A DNA stretch of 64,000 nt from CAVPXC01 sp963709505 (GCA_963709505.1 CAVPXC010000019.1:164294-228293); one strand, 5' to 3'; numbered from the stretch's first letter, positions 17,468 to 26,599 are shown. Translations and numbers: made by a program. Notes: generated from the sequence alone by a model not told the origin.

Positions 17468-19036
17468 ATGCCCAACTCTACTGCTCCTTTGCCCAGTGCA
17501 ATGTTGCTTCAAGAAAAGACCCGCGCATCGACAGCCCGCCCGGTGCTGATTGTCATCTTTGGCGCGTCCGGCGATCTGACGCAACGCAAGCTGGTTCCTG
17601 CCATCCATGCCCTTTCCTGTGAAGGCTTGTTGCCGGAACACACCGCCGTGCTTGGCCTGGCCCGCACGTCAATGACCGACGACGACTTCCGGAGCCAGCT
17701 CAAGGCTGGCGTCGAGGCGTATGGCCGCATCACGCCCGAACAATGCCAACGCTGGGACGAATTCGCCGGCCGCTTCAGCTATCTACCCATCACATACGAC
17801 GACCCCGCCAGTTACGCAAGGCTGGCGGAACGTCTAAGCCTCTTCACACAAGAGACCGGCAGCGGCAACGCTTTGTTCTACCTGTCTACTCCGCCCCAGC
17901 TTTATGCCACAATCGTCGAGCAGCTCGGCGCGGCCCGCCTGGCGCAGGCGCCTGGTGAGACCGGTTGGCGCCGGATTGTTATCGAAAAGCCCTTTGGTCA
18001 TGACCTGACTTCGGCGCAGGAGCTCAACCGCAGTGTGCACGAGGCCTTCGACGAGTCGCAGGTCTACCGCATCGACCATTATCTGGGCAAAGAAACCGTA
18101 CAAAACCTGCTTGTGTTTCGATTCGCCAACGCGATCTTTGAGCCGCTGTGGAACCGCAACTACATCGACGCGGTACAGATCACCGTGGCCGAAAGCGTGG
18201 GCGTGGGTAAACGCGGGGGATACTACGACCAGGCCGGCGTTGTGCGGGACATGGTCCAGAACCACGCGCTGCAACTGCTGACGCTCACCGCCATCGAGCC
18301 GCCCGTAGCGTTCAACGCCACCGCCTTGCGCAATGAAAAAGTCAAGGTGCTGGAGGGCATCCGGATCGCCAGCCCGAGCGATGTGGCCTCGACCACCGTG
18401 CGAGCCCAGTATCGCTCACAAAACGGCCCCACCTATCGCCTGGAAGAAGGCGTGCAGCCCAACTCAGAGACCCCCACCTATTCGGCGCTCAAGCTTTTCG
18501 TGGACAACTGGCGTTGGCAGGGTGTGCCCTTCTATGTGCGCTCGGGCAAGATGCTCCAGGCCAAAAGCACCGACATTATCGTTCGCTTCAAGCGGGTGCC
18601 GCACTTGATGTTTCCGAAGGATTATCCGGGTATCCGGCCGCCAAACGTTCTGACGATCAGAGTCCAACCAGATGAGGGAATGCTTTTGACTTTCAACATG
18701 AAAGTGCCCGGCGCGGGCATGCGCACGCAGCCGGTGGATATGCAATTCCATTACGACACGGATTTCGGCAACGACGCCCTGCCGGATGCCTACGAGCGGC
18801 TGCTGGTGGATGCCTTGCAGGGCGATGCGTCGCTGTTTGCCCGCAGCGACGAGATCGAGCTGTCATGGCGCATCGTCGACCCCATCCTATCCGCTTGGGC
18901 CGATGGCCAGTCGCCACTGGCCTTCTACGAGCCGGGCTCGTGGGGGCCGGCTGAGGCCGACGAGCTGCTGGCGCACGACGGCTTTGAGTGGATAACCCAA
19001 TACACAAAACCCGACAAGAACGGAACCTTGTCTTGA
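17468..19036 (+). CDS. zwf: Glucose-6-phosphate 1-dehydrogenase
   Basis: A 522-residue enzyme that oxidises glucose 6-phosphate to 6-phosphogluconolactone with NADP/NAD, the first step of the oxidative pentose phosphate pathway. The N-terminal Rossmann motif IVIFGASGDLTQRKLVPAI is near residue 30, EKPFGHDLTSAQELN near 175, and the active-site RIDHYLGKETVQNLL near 200. The length is normal. The start at 17468 is chosen because the conserved domain begins about 30 residues later and GGAG precedes it; the longer frame from 17384 is not needed. It is not linked to other pentose phosphate genes here. Confidence 0.95.
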   Translation: MPNSTAPLPSAMLLQEKTRASTARPVLIVIFGASGDLTQRKLVPAIHALSCEGLLPEHTAVLGLARTSMTDDDFRSQLKAGVEAYGRITPEQCQRWDEFAGRFSYLPITYDDPASYARLAERLSLFTQETGSGNALFYLSTPPQLYATIVEQLGAARLAQAPGETGWRRIVIEKPFGHDLTSAQELNRSVHEAFDESQVYRIDHYLGKETVQNLLVFRFANAIFEPLWNRNYIDAVQITVAESVGVGKRGGYYDQAGVVRDMVQNHALQLLTLTAIEPPVAFNATALRNEKVKVLEGIRIASPSDVASTTVRAQYRSQNGPTYRLEEGVQPNSETPTYSALKLFVDNWRWQGVPFYVRSGKMLQAKSTDIIVRFKRVPHLMFPKDYPGIRPPNVLTIRVQPDEGMLLTFNMKVPGAGMRTQPVDMQFHYDTDFGNDALPDAYERLLVDALQGDASLFARSDEIELSWRIVDPILSAWADGQSPLAFYEPGSWGPAEADELLAHDGFEWITQYTKPDKNGTLS

Positions 19037-19101
19037 ACCGCAAGCTCATCCTCATGCCACGACACGGAGCGACCTGTCAATGACGGCCGAAACAACCTTC
19101 T

Positions 19102-19638
19102 TTGCGCGACGATCTGGTGGCTATCCGCCCCTGGCGGGCCGGCGATGCACAACCGGCTTTCGATGCCATCATCGAATCCCGGGCCGAAACGACAGTGTGG
19201 CTGGCGGACGTAAGCCGGGTCGCGTCGGTGGCTGAGGTCGAAGATTACATCGTCCACGCAACCGAGGAATGGACAAACGAGTCGAACTACAGCTTCGCCA
19301 TCGTCGATGCACAGGACGCTTCCTTTCTTGGCAGCTGTGGGTTGACCCAGGTCAACCGCCGCCACTTGTATGCCAATCTCTACTACTGGGTTCGAACCAG
19401 CCAGACCGGCCGGGGCATCGCCAGTCGGGCTACACGCCTGGCAGCGCGCTTCGGCTGTGAGGTGCTCGGGCTTCAGCGCATCGAGGTTGTGGTTGAGGTG
19501 GATAACGGTGCCAGCTTGCGCGCCGCAGCCAAAGCGGGCGCTGTGCACGAGGGGGTGTTGCGCAATCGTCTGAACAGTCGCGGTGCAGCCCGAAACGCCG
19601 TGATGTTCTCTTTCGTTCCGAGTGATTTCGACCTGTAG
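19102..19638 (+). CDS. GNAT-family N-acetyltransferase (RimJ/RimL type)
   Basis: A 178-residue acetyltransferase. LVAIRPWRAGDAQPAFDAI opens the fold, FAIVDAQDASFLGSCGL is the central strand, and YYWVRTSQTGRGIASRATRLAARFG is the acetyl-CoA loop, followed by RIEVVVEVDNGASLRAAAKAG. The best in-frame start is a TTG at 19102. An ATG at 19080 is out of frame, so the true N-terminus is uncertain. The substrate is unknown. Confidence 0.8.
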   Translation: MRDDLVAIRPWRAGDAQPAFDAIIESRAETTVWLADVSRVASVAEVEDYIVHATEEWTNESNYSFAIVDAQDASFLGSCGLTQVNRRHLYANLYYWVRTSQTGRGIASRATRLAARFGCEVLGLQRIEVVVEVDNGASLRAAAKAGAVHEGVLRNRLNSRGAARNAVMFSFVPSDFDL

Positions 19639-19655
19639 CCAGAAACGAACCGACG

Positions 19656-20078
19656 ATGGAAATCAACCTGACGACCCCAGCCCTGCTCTTTCCGGCCATT
19701 TCCTTGTTGCTCCTGGCCTACACCAATCGTTTTCTCACCCTTGCGGCGCTCATACGCGACCTGCACGCCAGATATAAGGCTAACCCGGAGGACGTTTTGC
19801 ACGGCCAGATCGCCAATCTCTGGTATCGCGTCCGGCTGATCAAGTACATGCAGGCCCTTGGCGTGGGCAGCATCTTGCTCTGCACCGTGAGCATGTTCGC
19901 CCTGCTCGCCGGCTGGCAGGGTGCGGGAACGGCCATCTTCGGACTGAGCTTGGTCCTGATGGCCTTTTCGCTGACACTGTCGCTGCGCGAGATCCTGGTT
20001 TCGGTGGATGCGCTCGACCTGCGGCTGCGCGACATGGAGGGCTTCACCGGTCAATCTCGCAACGAGAAAGATAACTAA
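19656..20078 (+). CDS. DUF2721 membrane protein
   Basis: A 140-residue integral membrane protein of the DUF2721 type. TM1 is about residues 7-30 (PALLFPAISLLLLAYTNRF), a cytoplasmic-looking RDLHARYKANPEDV and YRVRLIKYMQALG link follows, then two TM helices (VGSILLCTVSMFALLAGW and TAIFGLSLVLMAFSLTLS). The C-terminal ALDLRLRDME matches the family. Function unknown. It is 17 bases from the acetyltransferase gene and likely co-transcribed. A large palindrome starts at its stop. Confidence 0.8.
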   Translation: MEINLTTPALLFPAISLLLLAYTNRFLTLAALIRDLHARYKANPEDVLHGQIANLWYRVRLIKYMQALGVGSILLCTVSMFALLAGWQGAGTAIFGLSLVLMAFSLTLSLREILVSVDALDLRLRDMEGFTGQSRNEKDN

Positions 20079-20159
20079 ACTCATGTTCTGGAGAAACCAG
20101 GAGTTTTGTACGCCCAATCGCGCCTCGAAACCCTCGGTTTCAACAGAACATGAGTTTAG
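20075..20159. repeat. Palindromic element with 16-bp inverted ends
   Basis: CTAAACTCATGTTCTG (20075-20090) and its exact complement (20144-20159) enclose a 53-base centre that contains a smaller hairpin GAAACC-CTC-GGTTTC. The left arm overlaps the stop of the DUF2721 gene. It resembles a non-autonomous miniature element; no target duplication is obvious. Confidence 0.8.
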
Positions 20160-20213
20160 ATCAGGTATCGGGATGTTCCCGATCACCGGCGCAAGTCGCC
20201 AGGATGTTAAACC

Positions 20214-21477
20214 ATGACCTTAACTCTTTCGCCTTACGACCGTGCTCTACTCGCTGGCGAGCACGGTCCCGCCGCCCAACTTGCCATGTCGATTCTCGTG
20301 CGTATGGCCGACGTGTGGGGCGCAAGCGAGCTGATGGACATCAGCGGCGCGCACATCGACAGCACGATCTACATCGGCGAGGCCGGGCTGGAATACGCCG
20401 AACGCTTGGCCGCCCTCGGCGCGAGAGTTGCCGTGCCGACTACGCTTAACGTCAGCGGCCTTGATGAGGCGCACTGGCAGGAGTGGCCCGTGCCCGCCGA
20501 TTGGGCCGGGAAATCCTACCGCCAAATGGTGGCCTATCAGAGCATGGGCGCGGTGCCTACCTGGACCTGCGCGCCCTACCAAACCGAGTGGAAGCCGAGC
20601 TTTGGTCAACAGGTGGCCTGGGGCGAATCCAACGCCATCGTTTTCGCCAATTCAGTCCTCGGCGCGCGCACCGAGCGCTATCCTGACCTGCTGGATATCT
20701 GCTGCGCCATCACCGGCCGGGTTCCCGCCGCCGGTCTGCATCTGACCGAAAACCGCGCCGGCCAGCTGCTCGTCCGTCTGATCGACGTACCGTTGGCCGT
20801 GCAGCAGGACGACACTTTCTACCCGGTGCTCGGTCACCTGCTGGGCAAGGTGGCCGGCGATCGCATCCCGGTGGTGGACGGCCTGCGCGTTCAGCCGGCC
20901 GAGGATCAACTCAAGGCGTTGGGCGCGGCTGTAGCCTCTTCCGGCGCCGTGGCACTGTTCCATATTGTCGGCGTGACGCCGGAGGCGCCTACGCTGGAGG
21001 CTGCATTTCAGGGCCGGCAGCCCGTTCAGGTCGTCGAAGTGACCATGGACGCGTTGCGCCAGGCTCGTCGCGAGCTGACCACGGCCGAGGGCGATCGGCT
21101 GGATATGGTGGTGTTGGGCAGCCCCCACTTCTCGCTGGCCGAATTTCGCCAGCTTGCACCGCTGCTGGCGGACCGGCACACCCACCCCAACGTCCAGTTT
21201 CTGGTCACCAGCAGCCGCGGCATGGTTCTCCTGGCCCGGCAGGCCGGCTATCTGGACGTGCTCGAGCGCTTTGGCGGCAATGTAACCGTCGACACCTGCA
21301 TCCTGGCCTCGCCCATGCTCCCGCCCGAGGTCACGCTTCTGATGACCAACTCCGCCAAATACGCCTACTATGCGCCGGGCTTGCTCGGCACGCGCATCAC
21401 TTTCGGCAGTCTGGCGGATTGCGTGCGCTCGGCAGTGGGTGGGCAGGTGGTGCGGGATGAGGCTGGGTGGGATATAT

Positions 21478-21479
<2 letters not shown>
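20214..21479 (+). CDS. Aconitase X catalytic (large) subunit
   Basis: A 421-residue protein of the aconitase-X family. MTLTLSPYDRALLAGEHGPAAQ, ISGAHIDSTIYIGEAGLEYAE, TTLNVSGLDE, TCAPYQTEWKPSFGQQVAWGESNAIVFANSVLGARTER (split here at will) and DICCAITGRVPAAGLHLTENR are typical, with conserved Cys for an iron-sulfur cluster. Known members dehydrate cis-3-hydroxyproline or, in archaea, phosphomevalonate; which reaction applies here cannot be decided from context. The small (swivel) subunit follows immediately. The 3' end runs into a run of GATGAAT repeats. Confidence 0.9.
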
Positions 21480-21519
<40 letters not shown>

Positions 21520-21545
21520 GCGGAGTGCGGAAAAGACCCGAAAGT

Positions 21546-22823
21546 ATGGACTACGTGATGCAGGGACAGGTGGTTATTGCGGGGCGGGCAGAGGGTGAAG
21601 CGCTGGCGGCTAGCGAGCCGCTCTCCTTCTGGGGTGGCTACGACTACCACACCGGCGAGATCATCGATCGCCGGCATCCGCTGTCCGGGCAGATTGCGGC
21701 AGGGCGCGTGCTGTGCCTGCCGTTTACACGCGGGTCGTCGACCACCACCGCCGTGCTGCTTGAGGCGGTTAAGGCCGGCACCGCGCCGGCGGCTATCATC
21801 ACCACCGGCGTCGACACTTTTTTTGCCCTGGCCTCCATTGTCGCCGATGCCATGTACGGCCGGCCTGTACCGCTGATCGCCCTCTCCGCCGACGACTTTG
21901 CCCAACTGCGCACCGGCGACCTGCTGACCGTGGACGAAGATGGGCGGATCACGCAATCGACCTCCGAGGTCTTCCGTGACCTCGGAGGTCTGGTCTCAAC
22001 GCCATCGCCTCCCGCTCGTGACCCCACCACCGCGTACAGCATGAGCGAACGCGCCGTGCGAGAACACGCTGAGCCGGCAGCGCCGGTATTCAAGGTTGAA
22101 ATCTGCGTCGAGGCGACAAGCGAGGAAGGAGTGAGAGACACTGTGCGAGCGGCCTATCTCGGCGGCGCGGCCACGGTCGAGCTGTGCAGTGCGATGCATC
22201 TCGACGGGCTGACGCCTGACCCGCAGCATATTGTCGCCGCGCGGCAGGCCTTCGGCAATCGTCCTGGGCTGATGATAATGGTGCGGCCGCGAGCCGGCGA
22301 TTTCTGTTTCTCGCCAGCTGAGGTTGAACTGATGCTTCAGCAGATCGAGACGGCTGCCACTGCCGGCGCGAACGGCGTCGTCTTGGGCGTGCTCCGCCCC
22401 CAGGACAACCGGGTCGACGTAGATGCCATGCAGGTGCTGGCCAGCACGGCGAAAGTCGCCGGCCTAAGGACGACCTGCCATCGCGCCTTTGACGCCACGC
22501 CTGACGCCGATGAGGCCCTGGATGTCTTGATCGCCCTGGGTTTCGATCGGGTACTCACCTCTGGCATCCTTTGGGGTCGCAAAGGTACAGCTCTGGACGG
22601 CGTCGAGCGCCTTGCGGCCACGATTGGTCGCTCGCAGGGCCGTATCGAAATCGTACTCGCCGGCAGCATCAGCCCGGTGAATGTGGGTCAACTGCTGGCT
22701 CGCCTGCCGCTAGCCGATGGCTTCGTCTCCGTACACGCCTACTCCGGTGCACAGGCGAACGGCCAAACAACCGTCGACTCGGTGCGAGCGCTGGTCGAAG
22801 CGACCAACCGCTCATTTACGTAG
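21546..22823 (+). CDS. Fusion: aconitase X swivel subunit + CutC-like domain
   Basis: A 425-residue two-domain protein. Residues 1-140 are the aconitase X swivel domain (MQGQVVIAGRAEGEALAA, PLSFWGGYDYHTGEIIDRRH, LPFTRGSSTTTAVLLEA). Residues 180-425 are a CutC-type TIM barrel (KVEICVEATSEEGVRDTVRA, AATVELCSAMHLDGLTPDP, GVVLGVLRPQDNRVDVDAM, RTTCHRAFDATPDADEAL, RVLTSGILWGRKGTALDG). CutC was named for copper tolerance, but its real activity is unsettled. The junction is encoded by a palindrome (21959-21990). The ATG at 22041 would give a free-standing CutC, so an ancestral pair of genes probably became joined when the palindrome removed the stop. Upstream ATG at 21504 lies in repeat DNA and is not used. 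Confidence 0.85.
   Translation: MDYVMQGQVVIAGRAEGEALAASEPLSFWGGYDYHTGEIIDRRHPLSGQIAAGRVLCLPFTRGSSTTTAVLLEAVKAGTAPAAIITTGVDTFFALASIVADAMYGRPVPLIALSADDFAQLRTGDLLTVDEDGRITQSTSEVFRDLGGLVSTPSPPARDPTTAYSMSERAVREHAEPAAPVFKVEICVEATSEEGVRDTVRAAYLGGAATVELCSAMHLDGLTPDPQHIVAARQAFGNRPGLMIMVRPRAGDFCFSPAEVELMLQQIETAATAGANGVVLGVLRPQDNRVDVDAMQVLASTAKVAGLRTTCHRAFDATPDADEALDVLIALGFDRVLTSGILWGRKGTALDGVERLAATIGRSQGRIEIVLAGSISPVNVGQLLARLPLADGFVSVHAYSGAQANGQTTVDSVRALVEATNRSFT
21959..21990. repeat. Perfect palindrome at a gene-fusion junction
   Basis: GACCTCCGAGGTC-TTCCGT-GACCTCGGAGGTC lies in frame between the swivel and CutC domains. A half copy of the same motif (CAGACCTCCGAGGTCTG) occurs downstream of aroKB near 30692. 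Confidence 0.9.
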
Positions 22824-22930
22824 GATGCATTCAAAGTCCGTCGAAACGAGACCTGTTCGCGGCCACCGAGGTCCGAACCACCTCCGGCAATCGGCCGAAG
22901 GTCCGTGTAATCTGTGGCAAAAGATCCGAT

Positions 22931-24232
22931 ATGAAAATAGAAACCTCTCGTCTGATAATCCGTGACCTCCAAGAGTCCGACCTGCACCCCCTGGCCGCGA
23001 TCTGGTCCGATCCCGCGGTCACCGTTTACCTGGGCGGCCCGCGCGACTTCGATTGGGTCGTCAACGCGCTTGCCGAAGACCTGCCGGCCGGCCAGGAGAC
23101 CTACGACCTCCGTCCGGTGATCGAGAAAGCCACCGGCCAGATCATCGGACACTGTGGTTACCTGGAGAAGGAGGTCGAGGGCCAGCTTGAGATCGAGTTG
23201 AACTACATTCTCGCCCGATCTGGCTGGGACAAAGGTTATGCCACCGAGGCTGCGGCGGCACTTCGCGATCATGCGTTGCGGGAGCTCAAGCTCAACCGCC
23301 TGATTGCGTTGATCGAGCCGGGCAATACTGCGTCCGAGCACGTCGCCCAGAAGATCGGCATGCGACTAGAGCGCGAGGTTGTTCGGCCAGGCGGCGCGTT
23401 AAAGCTAATCTACGCAATGGAGCTGCAAGCATGGAACCCGGAGCAATACGCGCGCAACGCAGGCTTCGTGGCCGAGCTAGGCCTGCCGGTGGTAGAGCTA
23501 CTCAACCCGCAGCCCGGCGAGCGCATCCTCGACCTGGGCTGTGGCGATGGTGTGCTGACCGAGAAACTCGTCGCGTTGGGTTGCCAGGTCGTCGGCGTGG
23601 ACAGCAGCCCGGCGCAGATCGCTGCAGCGCAGGCGCGCGGGCTTGACGCGCGCATCGTCGACGCCCAACGACTGTCCTTCGACGCCGAATTCGATGCGGT
23701 CTTCAGCAACGCTGCGTTGCATTGGATGCGGCAACCTGATGCCGTGATCGCCGGCGTGTGGCGGGCGTTGGAGCCAGGCGGCCGCTTCGTGGGCGAGCTT
23801 GGCGGCGCGGGCAACATCGCAAGCATCCTGAAAGCGTTGCACGCCATCCTACCCGGCCATGGCGTCGATCCCTTGACGCTCATTCCGTGGTATTTCCCCG
23901 ACGAACACGAGTATCGGCAGAAATTGGAAGCAAACGGCTTGGTGGTGACGGCCATCGAGCGCTTCCCCCGGCCCACGCCGCTGCCGGGCGACATCGGCGA
24001 TTGGCTGGAGACGTTCGCCGGCAGCTTTTTAATGCCTTTCGCTGGCGACGAGCGCGCTCAGGTGATCGCCGAACTGCGGGAAGCTCTCCGCCCCAAGCTG
24101 ATGGATGAAAAGGGTGGGTGGACAGTCAACTACGTGCGGCTGCGCTTTGCAGCCACCAAGCCGTGGAGCGAGGCAGCCGAGCGCGAGTACGATGCGATGC
24201 TCACGGACATTGCTTGGGCGATGGCCGTATAG
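22931..24232 (+). CDS. Fusion: GNAT acetyltransferase + class I SAM methyltransferase
   Basis: A 433-residue protein. Residues 1-165 are a RimJ/RimL-type acetyltransferase (MKIETSRLIIRDLQESDLHP, YATEAAAALRDHALRELKLN, LIEPGNTASEHVAQKIGMRL). Residues 170-433 are a methyltransferase like trans-aconitate methyltransferase: YARNAGFVAELGLPVVELL, motif I ILDLGCGDGVLTEKL, FDAVFSNAALHWM, WRALEPGGRFVGELGG. The two halves are continuous with no start between them. Substrates are unknown. The start at 22931 is where acetyltransferase homology begins; the longer frame from 22571 overlaps the CutC gene and is spurious. Confidence 0.85.
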   Translation: MKIETSRLIIRDLQESDLHPLAAIWSDPAVTVYLGGPRDFDWVVNALAEDLPAGQETYDLRPVIEKATGQIIGHCGYLEKEVEGQLEIELNYILARSGWDKGYATEAAAALRDHALRELKLNRLIALIEPGNTASEHVAQKIGMRLEREVVRPGGALKLIYAMELQAWNPEQYARNAGFVAELGLPVVELLNPQPGERILDLGCGDGVLTEKLVALGCQVVGVDSSPAQIAAAQARGLDARIVDAQRLSFDAEFDAVFSNAALHWMRQPDAVIAGVWRALEPGGRFVGELGGAGNIASILKALHAILPGHGVDPLTLIPWYFPDEHEYRQKLEANGLVVTAIERFPRPTPLPGDIGDWLETFAGSFLMPFAGDERAQVIAELREALRPKLMDEKGGWTVNYVRLRFAATKPWSEAAEREYDAMLTDIAWAMAV

Positions 24233-24234
24233 AG

Positions 24235-24873
24235 TTACCCCTTTCCGCTCAAATAATGATGCCACAGTAGCCTGGCAGCCACCGCGCGCCAGGGACGCCA
24301 GCGCTCGCCAAGCGCGTCGAGTTCCTGTGGCGTCGGACGCCTCTCCAACTTCTTGATCCGCTGCGCGGCCACGGCCAACGCCAGGTCCGAGTTCGGCCAC
24401 ACATCGGGCCGGCGCAGCGCCATCAGCAGGTAGATGGCCGCGCTCCACGAGCCGATGCCTTTGATCGCAACCAGCTTCGAGTGCACCGTCTCATCGTCAA
24501 AGGTGGCTAATGTGTCCAGATCGAGTTGGCCGTCGTCGATGGCTCGGGCCAAGCCACGGCCGTAGGCCGTCTTCTGCCGGCTGAAACCGGCTGCTTTGAG
24601 CGTCTGGTCATCCAGGTCGAGAAACCGGGCGGGGGTGAGCGGCGAAGCAACGACCAGCAGGCGATCAAACGTGGCCCTGGCCGATGCCAGCGACACCTGC
24701 TGTTCCAGGATGATGTGGATCAGCGTGGGGAAGCCCGGCTCGCGCGCCCACAGCGGCGGCGGTCCCAAGCGTGTCCGAACCTCAGCCAGGTCAGCATCCT
24801 GATCGCACAGGGTTTGAAGACCGTGTTGGAGGGTCTCTTCATTTAGCGCAAGTGGTGCAGGCGGGGAGGTCAT
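24235..24873 (-). CDS. DNA-3-methyladenine glycosylase II-like (HhH-GPD) protein
   Basis: A 212-residue base-excision glycosylase. PGFPTLIHIILEQQVSLASA, the helix-hairpin-helix VAIKGIGSWSAAIYLLMAL and the catalytic Asp region VWPNSDLALAVA are all visible. The family removes alkylated purines. The end WRPWRAVAARLLWHHYL matches AlkA-type proteins without the N-terminal Ada-like domain. Its ATG overlaps the stop of the kinase gene (ATGA), so the two are coupled. Confidence 0.9.
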   Translation of the reverse strand: MTSPPAPLALNEETLQHGLQTLCDQDADLAEVRTRLGPPPLWAREPGFPTLIHIILEQQVSLASARATFDRLLVVASPLTPARFLDLDDQTLKAAGFSRQKTAYGRGLARAIDDGQLDLDTLATFDDETVHSKLVAIKGIGSWSAAIYLLMALRRPDVWPNSDLALAVAAQRIKKLERRPTPQELDALGERWRPWRAVAARLLWHHYLSGKG

Positions 24874-25520
24874 GCCGACCCGTTAGGAAATACGATATCT
24901 TCTTTCCCCGCCAGCCGTTCCTGGATGCGCTGCACCACTATTTCCAGGTGCCTGGGCTTGTGGACAAAGTCCAGTTCGCCAGCCGGGAGCGTTAGGACCG
25001 GGCACAGGTCGAAGCTTTGTAACCACTCGTCGTAGAACGATTCCAGCAGCGTCAGGTATTCGTCAGTGATGCCGCCTTCGATAGCTCGGCCGCGGCTGTG
25101 GATCCTGTCCAACAGCACCGGCACCGGCGCCTTGAGATACAACAACAGGTCCGGCCGCGGCAGTCCACCCACCACCAGATCGAAAACTGCCCGATACGAC
25201 CAGTAATCGCGCTCGCTCAGGTTTCCCAGATGGTGCAACGCGCGCGCAAAGATGTACGCGTCCTCATAGATGCTGCGGTCCACGATTGCCGACTGCGCAT
25301 CGTTCGCCAGGGCCAGATGCTGCTGGGCGCGGTGGCCGAGGAAGAAGACCTGCAAATGAAACGACCATTGCCGCATGTCCGCGTAGAACTCGGCCAGATA
25401 CGGGTTATCGGACACCAACTCGAAGGCCGCGCGCCAGCTCAGCCGCGCGCCAATCCGCTCGGTGAGCGAGGTCTTACCTGAGCCGATGTTGCCGGCTACG
25501 ACCACGAAGCGTTTGGTCAT
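24870..25520 (-). CDS. Deoxynucleoside kinase
   Basis: A 216-residue kinase of the dNK/dGK family that phosphorylates deoxynucleosides for salvage. P-loop VAGNIGSGKTSLTERIG near residue 10, VSDNPYLAEFYADMRQWSF (substrate-binding Glu/Gln region), IVDRSIYEDAYIFARAL (DRS motif) and LLYLKAPVPVLLDRIHSRGR (Arg lid). Length and order of motifs are normal. It is upstream of and coupled to the DNA glycosylase gene. Confidence 0.9.
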   Translation of the reverse strand: MTKRFVVVAGNIGSGKTSLTERIGARLSWRAAFELVSDNPYLAEFYADMRQWSFHLQVFFLGHRAQQHLALANDAQSAIVDRSIYEDAYIFARALHHLGNLSERDYWSYRAVFDLVVGGLPRPDLLLYLKAPVPVLLDRIHSRGRAIEGGITDEYLTLLESFYDEWLQSFDLCPVLTLPAGELDFVHKPRHLEIVVQRIQERLAGKEDIVFPNGSA

Positions 25521-25548
25521 GATGTATTCCTGTAATGCTTACCAAAAC

Positions 25549-25644
25549 GTCACTATTCAGCCGGCGGGTCAAACGTTGGTTTCGATACGCCGCCCGCAGC
25601 GGCGGCTACTCAACCAACGTTTGACCCGCCGGCTGAATAGTGAC
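25549..25644. repeat. Palindromic element with 33-bp perfect inverted ends
   Basis: The arm starting GTCACTATTCAGCCGGCGGG (25549-25581) is matched exactly by its complement at 25612-25644. The 30-base centre holds GCCGCC..GGCGGC. It lies between the divergently placed kinase gene start and the AAC(3)-like gene end and behaves like a miniature mobile or REP-type element. Confidence 0.9.
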
Positions 25645-25658
25645 ACCAAAACCATCTC

Positions 25659-26477
25659 TTAACGGCGATTCGCTTCGATCCATTGCACGCCGTAATCCAC
25701 GAGTGCACGTTGTGGCATCAGCACTGCTTGCGCCTCGCCCACGCGTGAACGGCGCGCCAGCCCGGTGGTTCGTTCGAAATCGGCGCCGATGCGCGGGAAA
25801 TCATCGGAGTCGAGGTCGACGTCCTGCATGGTCACCCAGACGCGCTGGTTGTCGACAATCAGGGGCGCTCCGGCTCGGACGATCCGCCTGCTCGGATACG
25901 AGGCGCGGTATTCGGCCAGGTGCAGCGACGTGTTGCTGTCATAGCCGACACCCAGCAACAATACCTGAGCGTCGAGCTCGTAGAGCCGGGCAAGCGGCGA
26001 TCCCTCGCCGAGCCCGAAGTCCAGAGCGTGCCCCTCGGTCACCTGTGCGGCCTGCTTACCCCAGGCCGCAAACGAGTCCTGGGGGTGGTGGCTGCGCAGG
26101 ACGCCCTGCTGTTTGCGAAAGGTCTCAGGAATGATGCCCATGCCGCGCGTAGGGGTAAGGCCAGGATCGAAGGCCGGCATAGTATCGCGAATGACCTCCC
26201 ACCAGAGGTCCGGTACGGGCGGGTTCTGCCAATCGGCGGGATCGGAGAGGTCACTGGAATGCGTCGGCATCACGAGGGTGCCGCTTGGGCCCAGCAGTTC
26301 CTCCAGCGCCAGAATGACCGCCACGGGGCCGCCGCTCACCCAGCCCAGCGAACTCAACGAGGAATGGAGCAGCAACACCATGCCGGGCTCGACACCTAGC
26401 ATTGCTAAGTCGGCTTGCAAAGAGGCGACTGTATTGGGGTGACCTGTCTTTCGCTCGACCGCTGCTCGTTCGCCCAT
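25659..26477 (-). CDS. AAC(3)-family N-acetyltransferase
   Basis: A 272-residue protein of the aminoglycoside 3-N-acetyltransferase fold. VLLLHSSLSSLGWVSGGPVA (acetyl-CoA site), LVMPTHSSDLSDPADWQNP, TPTRGMGIIPETFRK, VLRSHHPQDSFAAWGK and LLLGVGYDSNTSLHLAEYRA match the family closely. Family members include true aminoglycoside resistance enzymes and many environmental homologues of unknown substrate, so resistance is not implied. An AAGAGGT site precedes the ATG at 26477. It stands alone next to repeat-rich DNA. Confidence 0.9.
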   Translation of the reverse strand: MGERAAVERKTGHPNTVASLQADLAMLGVEPGMVLLLHSSLSSLGWVSGGPVAVILALEELLGPSGTLVMPTHSSDLSDPADWQNPPVPDLWWEVIRDTMPAFDPGLTPTRGMGIIPETFRKQQGVLRSHHPQDSFAAWGKQAAQVTEGHALDFGLGEGSPLARLYELDAQVLLLGVGYDSNTSLHLAEYRASYPSRRIVRAGAPLIVDNQRVWVTMQDVDLDSDDFPRIGADFERTTGLARRSRVGEAQAVLMPQRALVDYGVQWIEANRR

Positions 26478-26599
26478 GGTACCTCTTGAAATCGTAGCAT
26501 TTTGTTCGGGTGCATTCTACCACAATGCGGCCGATGTGAGAACCGCGAATTGGCGGAGCTGCGGATCAAGCGCCGCGCCCTGCGCAAATTGGCAATTTG

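Noticed and set aside
22571..22930. 120-codon N-terminal extension of the acetyltransferase-methyltransferase
   Set aside because: It lies inside the CutC coding region in another frame and has no domain; the ATG at 22931 begins the acetyltransferase fold.
25659..26477. Calling the AAC(3)-like gene an antibiotic-resistance gene
   Set aside because: The family includes many environmental proteins of other function and nothing in the context supports resistance.
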